From assembly GCA_017307755.1 (NCBI GenBank), contig JAFKGQ010000003.1, forward strand, positions 372,001 through 436,000: DNA of 64,000 nucleotides, given 5' to 3'. Each line of letters opens with the position of its first letter. Position 1 is the first letter of the stretch. A program made the translations under genes and the position numbers. This stretch comes from Chitinophagaceae bacterium. Its GTDB lineage: Bacteria > Bacteroidota > Bacteroidia > Chitinophagales > Chitinophagaceae. The notes below the pieces were generated by a model. It saw only the letters and a program-made list of their open reading frames with translations, was not told the origin of the DNA and did no database searches. Below, one piece after another: positions 8,481 through 17,438 of this stretch.

Positions 8481-10333
8481 CCGGCATCTTGCAGTTTAAT
8501 AGTTCAGTTCCGCCGGGAATGATCCGTCGCATGACGGAAGCCATGGCTCACAGGGGGCCGGATGCTATGAGCTTTTTCGAAGAGGAAGGTCTTGCCTTTG
8601 GACACCGGCGCCTCTCCATCATCGATCTCTCCACTGCGGCCAATCAACCCTTTGCGGACCATTCCGGACGGTACGTCATCGTCTTTAACGGAGAGATCTA
8701 CAATTACAGGGAAGTAAAACAACAACTGCCCGACTATCCTTTTCATACTACCAGCGATACGGAGGTTTTGCTGGCTGCTTATCTGAAATGGGGCGAACGC
8801 TGTCTGGAGCGCATGCGAGGAATGTTTGCATTCGCCGTCTGGGACAGGAACGCTAAAGAGCTTTTTATAGCGAGGGATGGGATGGGGGTAAAGCCGCTTT
8901 ATTATTATCAGGATAATGATCGCCTGATCTTTGCCTCGGAGATAAGGGCTATCCTTTCCACAGGTGCGATGACGAAGAGGCTGAACCCAGGAGCGCTGCT
9001 GGACTATTTTAGCTATCAGTCCGTCACTTCTCCCGATTCATTGATCGAAGGGGTCAGTCAGCTAGAGGCCGGCACCTGGATGAGATGGAAGGGAAAAAAG
9101 ACGGAAAGTAAGCGATACTGGGATGTCGCCAGGAATGCGGTGGATTTTGATATGGCTGATCATGCGGCCGTAAAAAAGCAGATCAACCACCTTATGCTGC
9201 AGTCCATCAGACGGAGGTTGGTGAGCGATGTTCCCGTGGGGGCTTTTCTTTCGGGAGGTATCGATTCCAGCGTCGTGGTAGGATTGATGGCTGAAGCCGG
9301 ACCTGACCGGCCCAATACATTTAATATCGCTTTCGAGGAAAAGGAGTTTGATGAATCGCACTATGCGGAAATAATAGCAAAGAAATTTAATACCAACCAT
9401 ACCCGGCTGCTGTTGAAGCCAGCTGATTTTCTGGATGAGCTGCAAAATGCGCTTGACGCCATGGATACGCCTAGCGGGGATGGCGTCAATACCTATGTAG
9501 TGTCGAAGGCTATCCGGAAGAACGGGATGACGGTGGCGTTGTCCGGTGTAGGAGGTGATGAGCTTTTTGCCGGCTATCCCATTTTCAACCAGTACCTGGG
9601 TCTGAAAGGAAAAAACTTTTTATGGGGGCTTCCTCCGGCAATAAGAAAAATGGCGGCCGGTCTGTTGCCGGGATCATCACGGGGAAGGCAGGGACGGATC
9701 AAACAGTTGCTGCAATCTTCTTCATCCTCGATAGAGGATCTCTACCCGGTGTTTCGTCAGCTATTGTCACCGTCGCTTATCAGGGAACTTACGACCCTGG
9801 CTCCTGGAAAGACTTTTACGACAGCAGTTCAACAGGAATTGGCAAGAAGGCGTGACTGTATCGGCCTGCTTCCCCTGCTAAGCCAGGTATCGGTGGCGGA
9901 ATATCTCGGGTATACGCAGCACACCTTGTTAAAGGACACGGACCAGATGAGTATGGCCGTATCCCTGGAAGTGCGTGAACCATTTTTCGACCTGGACCTT
10001 GTATCGTTCGTCCTGGCCATCCCTGACTCTCTGAAAAGACCAGTATATCCCAAAAGCCTGTTGGTGGAATCCCTTAAACCCTTATTGCCGGACGAAGTAG
10101 TACATCGAAAGAAACAGGGGTTTCTCTTTCCCTGGAACGTATGGCTGAAGAATGAGCTCCGTCCCTTTTGCGAAGAGAGGATCAACCATGCGGCCCGCCG
10201 GCCGTTCATCGACGGAGCAAAACTGACCGATTATTGGAAGAAATTCCTGGCCGGCGACGACAGCATCCGATGGGGAGAGATATGGCTGTTCGTCGTGCTG
10301 GAATACTGGCTGGAAAAGAATGGAATAGAATGA
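8468..10333 (+). CDS. asnB: Asparagine synthetase B-type glutamine amidotransferase
   Basis: A 621-residue class II amidotransferase. MCGIAGIL supplies the N-terminal Cys2 nucleophile after Met removal, and the glutaminase domain continues with MAHRGPDAM, HRRLSIIDLS and FNGEIYNYRE. The synthetase domain has the PP-loop VGAFLSGGIDSSVVVGLM and VALSGVGGDELFAGYP. Glutamine is hydrolysed in the first domain, and ammonia passes to an adenylated carboxylate in the second. AsnB homologues inside O-antigen and capsule clusters often amidate uronic acids rather than making asparagine, and the position between glycosyltransferase and oxidoreductase genes favours that here. This is inference; free asparagine synthesis is not excluded. 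Confidence 0.9.
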   Translation: MCGIAGILQFNSSVPPGMIRRMTEAMAHRGPDAMSFFEEEGLAFGHRRLSIIDLSTAANQPFADHSGRYVIVFNGEIYNYREVKQQLPDYPFHTTSDTEVLLAAYLKWGERCLERMRGMFAFAVWDRNAKELFIARDGMGVKPLYYYQDNDRLIFASEIRAILSTGAMTKRLNPGALLDYFSYQSVTSPDSLIEGVSQLEAGTWMRWKGKKTESKRYWDVARNAVDFDMADHAAVKKQINHLMLQSIRRRLVSDVPVGAFLSGGIDSSVVVGLMAEAGPDRPNTFNIAFEEKEFDESHYAEIIAKKFNTNHTRLLLKPADFLDELQNALDAMDTPSGDGVNTYVVSKAIRKNGMTVALSGVGGDELFAGYPIFNQYLGLKGKNFLWGLPPAIRKMAAGLLPGSSRGRQGRIKQLLQSSSSSIEDLYPVFRQLLSPSLIRELTTLAPGKTFTTAVQQELARRRDCIGLLPLLSQVSVAEYLGYTQHTLLKDTDQMSMAVSLEVREPFFDLDLVSFVLAIPDSLKRPVYPKSLLVESLKPLLPDEVVHRKKQGFLFPWNVWLKNELRPFCEERINHAARRPFIDGAKLTDYWKKFLAGDDSIRWGEIWLFVVLEYWLEKNGIE

Positions 10334-10362
10334 TAAATCGATAAATAGCAACCGGATTATTC

Positions 10363-11364
10363 ATGAAGGATTACAGGATAGGGATCATCGGGGCCGGATC
10401 GATCGTGGAAAGCAATCATCTCCCGGCTATTGCTTCTCTTTCACAGGTGGGGTTTGCATGGATCTATGATAAGAATGCGGCAAGGAGCGCAATGGTTTCG
10501 AAGATGTATGGAGTGCCTGTTCTTGAAGAAGCGTCGTTCGACCGTGCCATCGGAGAAGTGGATATTTGTTTACTGGGCATTCCTTACGGAACGCGGAAGC
10601 CGTATGTCGACCTGTGCAGGCAAGGTAGTAAGGCCATTGTGATAGAAAAACCTTTTGCATTTTCAAAAGAGGAGCACCTGGCCGTTTGTGAGGGTTTTAG
10701 CGACTGGGCGATCGCTGTAAATTTTCAAAGACGTTTTTACAGGTCGGTGGATATTCTCAGGCAGATAAACCGCACGCGGCCGTTGGGACATCTCCGGTCC
10801 GTCCGCTTCATACAGGGTAATTTTACGCTCAAGGGGGGATCGGGGTATTTATCCAGCGCCAGTCTGGCAGGGGGCGGAGTGATCGCCGAAAGCGCCAGTC
10901 ATATCCTTGACATAATCCTTTTGATCACTGGGGCAAAAAACGTCCGTCTGCTTGAAATACGTAGTCTGCATCAGGATGGCCTGGACTATGATTCTGTCTT
11001 TGATAGTCTTATCACGACGGAGGATGCCGAGATCCCGGTCCATTGTGAAATATCCACGCTGCGCAATCTTGCGGGCGGCCTTTATCTGGAGTTTGACAAT
11101 GGTCTGCTGACCTGTGACCTTTCGCCTGATGGGAAGATATTTCTCCGTAACAAGGTAAACAGTTCGATCGAATACTCTTTGACAGGGGAGGGCTCGTATG
11201 AGAGCGCGCAATGCCAGGCCACCCGCATCAATGAAGCATTCCTGATCTTTTGGCAGCAGTTCGTACTTGGTCTGCAAAAAAAGGAAGTAAATTTAACCAG
11301 CGCATCCAGCAGCGTGCTGACATCTTCGTGGCTGGAAGGCATCTACAAGAGAATAAAAATATGA
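10363..11364 (+). CDS. Gfo/Idh/MocA family NAD(P)-dependent oxidoreductase
   Basis: A 333-residue protein with an N-terminal Rossmann domain (YRIGIIGAGSIVESNHLPAI, residues 4-23), the family EKP motif in IVIEKPFAFSKEE (about 91-103) and a C-terminal alpha/beta substrate domain with SASHILDIILLITG. The Lys of EKP is the usual catalytic residue. Members of this family oxidise or reduce sugars and sugar nucleotides, for example at C3 of UDP-sugar acids. It overlaps the next gene by four bases (ATGA), which suggests both work on the same intermediate. Confidence 0.85.
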   Translation: MKDYRIGIIGAGSIVESNHLPAIASLSQVGFAWIYDKNAARSAMVSKMYGVPVLEEASFDRAIGEVDICLLGIPYGTRKPYVDLCRQGSKAIVIEKPFAFSKEEHLAVCEGFSDWAIAVNFQRRFYRSVDILRQINRTRPLGHLRSVRFIQGNFTLKGGSGYLSSASLAGGGVIAESASHILDIILLITGAKNVRLLEIRSLHQDGLDYDSVFDSLITTEDAEIPVHCEISTLRNLAGGLYLEFDNGLLTCDLSPDGKIFLRNKVNSSIEYSLTGEGSYESAQCQATRINEAFLIFWQQFVLGLQKKEVNLTSASSSVLTSSWLEGIYKRIKI

Positions 11365-12431
11365 CCAGGATAGGGATATTGGGGGCCAGCAGTCAAACAG
11401 GATCTTCCGTCGCCTTTTTTCTCAGGAAATTCCCGGAAACAGAAGTCATTTGTTTTATAAGATCTTCGTACAGTAAAGTCTTTTTTGAATTAACGGGGAT
11501 ACCGTACCGGCAGGTCGATACGAATGATGAGAACGCCCTCCGGCAAAACATCGGCGAGATGGATGTCATACTGGATTTTGGCTATCCGACAGGACAGCTG
11601 CACGAGATCCTCGGCCGATCGAAGGACAATATCGGGAAGGTCTTCAAGGCGTTGAAACCGGGGAGTCTTTATTTTTATATGAGCAGTATTATGGCTTACG
11701 GGATGCCTGAAACTGAAAAATGGGTCCGTCATTATCGCCTGCCACGGACGTCTTATGCTTATATAAAAAGATCCATAGAAAAATACACCTTCAGGCTTGG
11801 GAAAAGGTCTGGTATAAAAGTGTTCAATTTTCGCCTTGGTCAGGTGCATGGGTTTCTGCAGTCGGTGAACGGGTCCTTCCGGAAGAAACTTTCAGACACC
11901 AATATAGCGCTGGTGGACGGCCATGCGGAGGACCCTGCGAACGTCATCTTTATCCACCCGTTATGCGAAGCCATTGTCCGGTGTATACAGGGTAAGCATC
12001 AGCCGGGACTCTACACGCTGGTGGCGAATCCGCAATGGACCCTGAAGGAATTATATGATTACTATCTCCATTACTATAGTCTGACGCCGCATGTCGAATA
12101 TTTTCCCGGAGAGGATAAAAAAAAGGGTCGGACCGGGCTTATTCAACGATGTCTTAACCTGGCCAAGCCCTATAGGTCGTTATTAGAAACCTATGTGTTA
12201 ATGCGGTTCCCCGCCATGGCGGTCAAGCTAAAAGGACGGTATCGCCGGGGGGAATTATCACTCCGGAGTAATTCCATTATCAGCGGCATGGATTATGTAG
12301 ACTATAATCTTCTGGGGACGCCTTCGGTCCCTTCGATCCCGGGACTGACGGTCATGCCGGCAGAGGTACTAAAGATCGAAAAGGAGATGGAAGCGTATTA
12401 TAACTCACTTATCTCAGCAAAATACGAATGA
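11361..12431 (+). CDS. NAD-dependent epimerase/dehydratase family protein
   Basis: A 356-residue extended SDR. The start at 11361 begins MTRIGILGASSQTGSSVAFF with the nucleotide-binding GxxxxxG near the N-terminus; an earlier start at 11250 falls inside the previous gene. A Ser pair (YFYMSSIMAYG) and a YxxxK pair (SYAYIKRSIEKY) supply the catalytic triad. The C-terminal region (about 250-356) is less typical of sugar epimerases. Overlaps of four bases at both ends place it in the same translational block as the Gfo-type oxidoreductase and the following glycosyltransferase. It probably makes a modified sugar nucleotide, whose identity I cannot tell. Confidence 0.78.
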   Translation: MTRIGILGASSQTGSSVAFFLRKFPETEVICFIRSSYSKVFFELTGIPYRQVDTNDENALRQNIGEMDVILDFGYPTGQLHEILGRSKDNIGKVFKALKPGSLYFYMSSIMAYGMPETEKWVRHYRLPRTSYAYIKRSIEKYTFRLGKRSGIKVFNFRLGQVHGFLQSVNGSFRKKLSDTNIALVDGHAEDPANVIFIHPLCEAIVRCIQGKHQPGLYTLVANPQWTLKELYDYYLHYYSLTPHVEYFPGEDKKKGRTGLIQRCLNLAKPYRSLLETYVLMRFPAMAVKLKGRYRRGELSLRSNSIISGMDYVDYNLLGTPSVPSIPGLTVMPAEVLKIEKEMEAYYNSLISAKYE

Positions 12432-13366
12432 CACCCATTTTATCCGTGATAATCCCTACGTTCCGCCGGACGGACAGCCTGCGTCGTCTTCTGGAGGCCC
12501 TGCTGGCCCAAAAGGGCGTACAGCCTGAACTGATCGTGGTCGATCAGAATCCGGCGGGTTACCTGGATGGGGTGCTGCCTTCAGCGCCGTCGATCAGGCA
12601 TATCGTACAACCGGTGGCAAACGCATCGAGCGCGAGGAACAGCGGCTTTCTTGCTTCCCGGGGCCAGATTATCCTTTTTATCGATGATGACCTGATCCCC
12701 GAAGATGATTTTTGTATCAGGGCCCTCGACATTTTCCGGATGTATCCGGAGATCGGATGTTTTTCGCCCCTGGTATACAATGCGGAAGGGAAGGACATAG
12801 CTTTGCGACAGGCGGGGACAAAATATACGGCGTCTTTCAAAGGTCCGGATGATATATTCGCGATCACGGATACTATCAGCGCCGCTCTTTTTTTTACGAG
12901 GGATTACTTCAGAAAGACCGGCGGGTTTGATCCCGCATTGTTCGAGTTCGCCCGGACGGCAGAAGACCAGGAACTATTTCTGCGTATGCAGAAAAGAAAT
13001 CTTACCTTGTATTTTGTATCTTCCGTGGAGGTTTATCACGATGAGACGATCCCCGGCGGGTGTGATCTGCGAACGGCCGATTATTGGATCACCCGCGAAA
13101 AATGTATGAAAGCCTGGGCCTACCGGCACAGGATACATCATCATCCTCCCGGCGCCCTGTCTGCAAACGACCTTTTCCAACTTGCCCGTTCAGGTTTTTT
13201 GAACAAAGAAGTATTATCCTCCGGTTGGGGAAATATCAGGAAGCAGGCAAGATTATTATCGGCATCTATCAAATCCAGCGGAGAATTCCTGAATAACGTA
13301 CCCCATCGGCATTCCGACGTAGAGAACATTGATCATTTAATCAATAAAAATACAACGAATGCGTAG
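12428..13366 (+). CDS. Glycosyltransferase family 2
   Basis: A 312-residue GT-A fold enzyme. It starts LSVIIPTFRRTDSLRRLLEA, the standard GT2 opening, and has ANASSARNSGFLASRG followed by IILFIDDDLIPEDDF, where the DDD cluster is the metal-binding DxD region. Further on, FARTAEDQELFLRM contains the ED motif that places the catalytic base. It inverts the donor sugar. It is cytoplasmic or membrane-associated and probably extends the repeat unit. It overlaps its neighbours by four and eight bases. Confidence 0.88.
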   Translation: MTPILSVIIPTFRRTDSLRRLLEALLAQKGVQPELIVVDQNPAGYLDGVLPSAPSIRHIVQPVANASSARNSGFLASRGQIILFIDDDLIPEDDFCIRALDIFRMYPEIGCFSPLVYNAEGKDIALRQAGTKYTASFKGPDDIFAITDTISAALFFTRDYFRKTGGFDPALFEFARTAEDQELFLRMQKRNLTLYFVSSVEVYHDETIPGGCDLRTADYWITREKCMKAWAYRHRIHHHPPGALSANDLFQLARSGFLNKEVLSSGWGNIRKQARLLSASIKSSGEFLNNVPHRHSDVENIDHLINKNTTNA

Positions 13367-15638
13367 CGTAGGGATCATTTTATTATTCGTCCTTTGCCGG
13401 ATAACGGGTCTTATGGCGCAGGGGAGAGAGGAGTTTAACGGACCTTTTGCAGGCTGGGCCAATGTAAAAAAGCAATTCGGCGCCAAAGGTAATGGCAAGG
13501 ACGACGATACAAAGGCGTTGCAAAGGGCCATCGACGAGTTGAGCAACCCGGTGATGCAATACAACACCGGCCCTCAGGGTTATATGGTGATCTATCTGCC
13601 GGCAGGGACTTACAATATCTCGTCTACGCTGGTGCTGAGAGGAAAGATCGGCGTCAGCATCATTGGGGAAGACCCGTCCCGTACTATTATCAGATGGACG
13701 GGTGGGGATAAGGACACCCTGTTTTGGGCAGACGGATCGGCTTATTTCAAGATCGCCCGTCTTACCTGGGATGCCGGGGGCAGAAAGGATATGGAGGGTG
13801 TCGGCATCCACTGGAAAAATAAGTGGAACGACGGCAAGACAAGAAGCTTTGCCTCTCTGAACATAGAACTTTCGGATAATTATTTCACCGGCGGATTCAA
13901 GTATGGCATATCCGGAGGGTATAATTTCAACGATTCGGAGATCGCCATCCGGCGCTGCGTCTTTAACAATTGTACAGTCGGTATCCTGATAACGGGGTTC
14001 AATGCCCTGGACTATTGGATCTGGGATTGTAAATTTCTTCAATGTGGCAGCGGGGTGGAATGTCATGACGGAGGGTATCATGTCTACAGGTCGTTTTTCT
14101 CCGGCTCTAAAGTATGCGACGTTCATAATTACCACGGCTATTATAATTCGGTGCGTGGCTGCTATTCCGTCAACTGCCGGAATTTTTCCGTCGATGAGAC
14201 CCTCAGCGCCAATCCATTTAAAAGAACATTCCAGGACAATACGGTGGTTAACGCAGGAACGCTTCCCATTTGGTATTTTCATCTGGGTAAGCTTACGCTG
14301 TGGGGGAACAGGTTTTCGGCTCTCAGGGACACGAACAAGGTCATAGTATATACCCAAAGCTGGGCCAAGGGTATCTACGAGGTCATGTCATTGTATAATA
14401 CATATCCCTATGCCAATCCAATCCTTATCAGCTCCAAACCCAACAAGATCTATTCCATCGGAGACAAGACCTCATCCGTGACAGCCTCTGCCGATGCTTT
14501 TTTGAAGGAGATGGATGCGCTTCCTCCCAAGGTCAGCCGTAAGATCTTCGAAGTCCCTACCGGTGCAAGTTCGGCTGCCATTCAATCCGTGCTGGATCAG
14601 GCGGCCGCACTCCGGGGACAAAGGCCTGTCGTACACTTTCCCATGGGAAATTATGTGATTGACAAGCCCCTGGTCATACCGGCCGGGACCGACATGCAAT
14701 TGAAAGGGGATGGGCTGCTCTATGCTTCTGTGTTTATAAAAAAAGCCGGCGCTTTTACTGATGAACCGATCATCCTTGTAAAAGGGCCTAGTTATGCCGG
14801 CATTCAGGACCTGCAGATCGGACTGGATGGCGATAAAGATAATTCTCCCTGTATACAATTCGAGGGAGTGGACCAACCCGGCTCGCAGGCGCATCTTGAT
14901 CAAATCTATTCGCATGCGGACACCTCCATTTCGCTCCGTGAATTGGACAATCTGTATGTACAGAAGGACAATTCCTTTTTTACGGACGGCAATGTCGTTT
15001 CCGGCGGACCCCTTGTCAAAAGAGGAGGAGGCACTGCCGGTCTGTATTGCTATGGCGGACAGTTCGAACATGTCAGGGTAGACAACAACGGAAGGTTCTT
15101 ATCAAAAGATTGCTGGTGGGAGGGAGATACACGCGTACCGTTGGACCTGGAAGGCAATGGAACGATCTGCATAGACGGGGCCATGATCGCCCCCAATCGC
15201 GCCGACAGCACGCCTACCATTCGTATCGGAAGTTTCAAAGGGCATATCAGCCTGATGAATATGTACCTGCAGGGAGCGTTGCTTCCCCAGGGAAATAACT
15301 CTGACCTCAATCTCCTGGCCTGGAATATTCATTTTTACCACAAGATGGATCCGCTGGATTTCTTGCGCAATGGAGGCAGCTATAAGGGGGCCTTTCTGGG
15401 GCTCAATGCGCAGTGCTTTATACCGAATAGCCCTGTTTGTAAAGATATCATCTCTATCCCTGACCGTCAGCTGAATATCCAGGATATAAATACATTCGTC
15501 GACAAAGAGACTGCTTTTGACAGAATGAGCAGCCCAGTCCTGTATAAGAATCTTCCGGTCGGCAGCAGTAATATCTATCTGTCCAGGGTCAGTACCCCGG
15601 GAAAAACCAAAAATGCCATCGTATTCACCGCCCGATAG
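13359..15638 (+). CDS. Secreted right-handed beta-helix protein (pectate-lyase-3-like)
   Basis: A 759-residue exported protein. Residues 1-20 form a signal peptide ending in LMAQ. The mature part opens with FGAKGNGKDDDTKALQRAID, the hallmark start of pectate-lyase-3/GH28-like parallel beta-helices, then VIYLPAGTYNISSTL. A second similar half begins near residue 395 (GASSAAIQSVLDQA, then VVHFPMGNYVIDKPLVI), so it looks like two beta-helix modules in tandem. Such periplasmic or surface proteins act on polysaccharide as lyases, hydrolases or epimerases; AlgG and AlgE5-like epimerases share the fold. Inside this operon it could trim or remodel the polymer. No catalytic residues could be assigned with confidence. 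Confidence 0.75.
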   Translation: MRSVGIILLFVLCRITGLMAQGREEFNGPFAGWANVKKQFGAKGNGKDDDTKALQRAIDELSNPVMQYNTGPQGYMVIYLPAGTYNISSTLVLRGKIGVSIIGEDPSRTIIRWTGGDKDTLFWADGSAYFKIARLTWDAGGRKDMEGVGIHWKNKWNDGKTRSFASLNIELSDNYFTGGFKYGISGGYNFNDSEIAIRRCVFNNCTVGILITGFNALDYWIWDCKFLQCGSGVECHDGGYHVYRSFFSGSKVCDVHNYHGYYNSVRGCYSVNCRNFSVDETLSANPFKRTFQDNTVVNAGTLPIWYFHLGKLTLWGNRFSALRDTNKVIVYTQSWAKGIYEVMSLYNTYPYANPILISSKPNKIYSIGDKTSSVTASADAFLKEMDALPPKVSRKIFEVPTGASSAAIQSVLDQAAALRGQRPVVHFPMGNYVIDKPLVIPAGTDMQLKGDGLLYASVFIKKAGAFTDEPIILVKGPSYAGIQDLQIGLDGDKDNSPCIQFEGVDQPGSQAHLDQIYSHADTSISLRELDNLYVQKDNSFFTDGNVVSGGPLVKRGGGTAGLYCYGGQFEHVRVDNNGRFLSKDCWWEGDTRVPLDLEGNGTICIDGAMIAPNRADSTPTIRIGSFKGHISLMNMYLQGALLPQGNNSDLNLLAWNIHFYHKMDPLDFLRNGGSYKGAFLGLNAQCFIPNSPVCKDIISIPDRQLNIQDINTFVDKETAFDRMSSPVLYKNLPVGSSNIYLSRVSTPGKTKNAIVFTAR

Positions 15639-15639
15639 T

Positions 15640-16782
15640 ATGGAAAAAAAGAAAATATTGGTTCTGGTCGATTGGTTCGCTCCCGGATATAAAGCGGGTG
15701 GCCCCATACAGTCCTGCGTAAATTTTGCCTTTTCTTTTAAGAACGAATTCGACATTTATGTTCTGACAACAGATACGGATCACGGAGAGCGTACCCCTTA
15801 TGAAGGGATACCCACGGGTCGCTGGCTTGCCCATCTGCATCCTGATTTTAAAGTGAAATATCTACCCAAAGCCGACCTGAAAGCGACGCAGATAAAAAAG
15901 GAGATACAGGAATTGAATGCCGATTTTATCTATCTGAATCATCTTTTTTCTCCTCTTTTTGTGGTATATCCTCTTTGGTTGAAATACCGCCGGCAATTCA
16001 GCGGCCAGGTCGTCCTGTGCCCCAGGGGAGCCTTGTATGACAGCGCTCTTTCTGTCAAGCCCTGGAAGAAAACCCCTTTTTTAAAGATGTTCAGATGGAT
16101 GGCCCTGCACAAACGCATCCTTTTCCATGCCACCAATGAAAGGGAGAAGACGGCGATCCTCCGGTTTTTCCCCGGCAGCAGGGTGCAGATAGCGGACAAC
16201 CTGCCAAAGGCCGATCAGGGAGCGTACGAGAGCTGCCCCAAAAAAGAAGGTTTTGTAAAATGTATCTTTATCGCCAGGATCGTACCTATCAAGAACCTTT
16301 TATTTTTTCTAAGAGCGCTGGAAAAAGTAAAGGCAGACGTAGAGCTCACCATTGTCGGACCTGCGGAGGACAATGCTTACTGGGCGGAATGCAGCAAGGC
16401 GATAGACGGGTTGGGAAAGAACATAAAGGTCAGCTATCTGGGGCCCAGGCGTAATGATGAGCTGATGCCATTGTTACGGCAGCATCATATATTCGTGCTG
16501 CCGACCACGGGCGAGAATTTTGGACATTCTATCTTTGAGGCCTTGCTTGCGGGCAGACCCGTCCTTATCAGCGATCAGACCCCCTGGCTGGGTCTTGTCC
16601 CGAGAAAAGCAGGCTGGGACCTTCCGTTGACCGACACCGGTGGGTTTACCCGGGTCGTTGAAGAAGCGGCAGACTGGGATCAATCCACGTTCGACCAATG
16701 GGGTGGCGCTGCATGGTCCTATGCTAATGCATTTATTAAAAGTCCGGGACTCAGAGAACAATACCTTGATCTATTCCGGTGA
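15640..16782 (+). CDS. Glycosyltransferase family 4 (GT-B)
   Basis: A 380-residue transferase. The start at 15640 (MEKKKILVLVDWFAPGYKAG) comes one base after the upstream stop; an in-frame ATG at 15613 lies inside the previous gene. The N-terminal acceptor domain has GGPIQSCVNFAF. The donor domain carries KCIFIARIVPIKNLLFFLRAL, then the conserved FVLPTTGENFGHSIFEALLAGRPVL split as FVLPTTGENFGHSIFEALL with the two glutamates of the GT4 signature. It probably builds the repeat unit. A 77-base gap follows before the next gene. Confidence 0.86.
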   Translation: MEKKKILVLVDWFAPGYKAGGPIQSCVNFAFSFKNEFDIYVLTTDTDHGERTPYEGIPTGRWLAHLHPDFKVKYLPKADLKATQIKKEIQELNADFIYLNHLFSPLFVVYPLWLKYRRQFSGQVVLCPRGALYDSALSVKPWKKTPFLKMFRWMALHKRILFHATNEREKTAILRFFPGSRVQIADNLPKADQGAYESCPKKEGFVKCIFIARIVPIKNLLFFLRALEKVKADVELTIVGPAEDNAYWAECSKAIDGLGKNIKVSYLGPRRNDELMPLLRQHHIFVLPTTGENFGHSIFEALLAGRPVLISDQTPWLGLVPRKAGWDLPLTDTGGFTRVVEEAADWDQSTFDQWGGAAWSYANAFIKSPGLREQYLDLFR

Positions 16783-16859
16783 AGAAAGACCGGAAAGTAA
16801 AAAATTCCCGGAATGGGACAATGTTTTTGCAGTTTTCCCGTTGAAATACAGGAGATAAT

Positions 16860-17423
16860 ATGAGCGAGGTTTTACGCCGGCAGGTGGATAATGCATCCTA
16901 CAGGACAACGATCGACATTGGTGCTTCCCGTGGAAGGCAGATTATTTGGTATTTTGTAAATATTATTTTCTTCAAAAATTCGTTTAATATTTTTTCGGCG
17001 TTGAAAGTGCGGCTGCTGAAGTGGTTTGGCGCTGAATTGGGTAAGGGTGTGGTTATCAAACCCTCCGTAAACATAAAATTCCCCTGGAAGCTGAAGGTTG
17101 GGGACCATTCGTGGATCGGGGAAGAAGTATGGATCGACAATTTATCGGATGTGACCATCGGCAGCAATGTTACCCTTTCGCAAGGGAGTTTGCTACTCAC
17201 GGGAACACATGATCATAGTAAGACCAGTTTCGACTTTCTATCCTATCCCATTGTCCTTGAGGACGGGGTATGGATTGGGGCAAAAGCCGTAGTCTATGGA
17301 GGAGTGATCTGCAGGACGCATAGTATCCTGGGGATAAACTCGGTAGCGGAGAAGGAATTAGATCCGTACACGATCTATAAAGGCAATCCGGCGGTGCCTG
17401 TGTTGCGACGGGTCATAGTGTAG
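16860..17423 (+). CDS. WcaF-like colanic-acid-type acetyltransferase
   Basis: A 187-residue left-handed beta-helix acetyltransferase. Visible are the N-terminal helix region NIIFFKNSFNIFSALKVRLL, hexapeptide turns (VGDHSWIGEEVWIDN, IGSNVTLSQGSLLLTG), the catalytic His region GTHDHSKTSF and the C-terminal IYKGNPAVPVLRR. The length and the WYFVN...KVRLLKWFGA segment match the WcaF family, which O-acetylates colanic acid fucose from acetyl-CoA. GDP-fucose genes gmd and fcl lie downstream, consistent with a fucose-containing acceptor. A good Shine-Dalgarno (AGGAG at 16850-16854) precedes the ATG, which is uncommon in this phylum. Confidence 0.85.
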   Translation: MSEVLRRQVDNASYRTTIDIGASRGRQIIWYFVNIIFFKNSFNIFSALKVRLLKWFGAELGKGVVIKPSVNIKFPWKLKVGDHSWIGEEVWIDNLSDVTIGSNVTLSQGSLLLTGTHDHSKTSFDFLSYPIVLEDGVWIGAKAVVYGGVICRTHSILGINSVAEKELDPYTIYKGNPAVPVLRRVIV

Positions 17424-17438
17424 TCCAATATCCTAATA

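Noticed and set aside
13383..14357. Long minus-strand frame of 324 codons opposite the beta-helix gene
   Set aside because: Antisense shadow of a well-supported secreted protein; no motif or signal.
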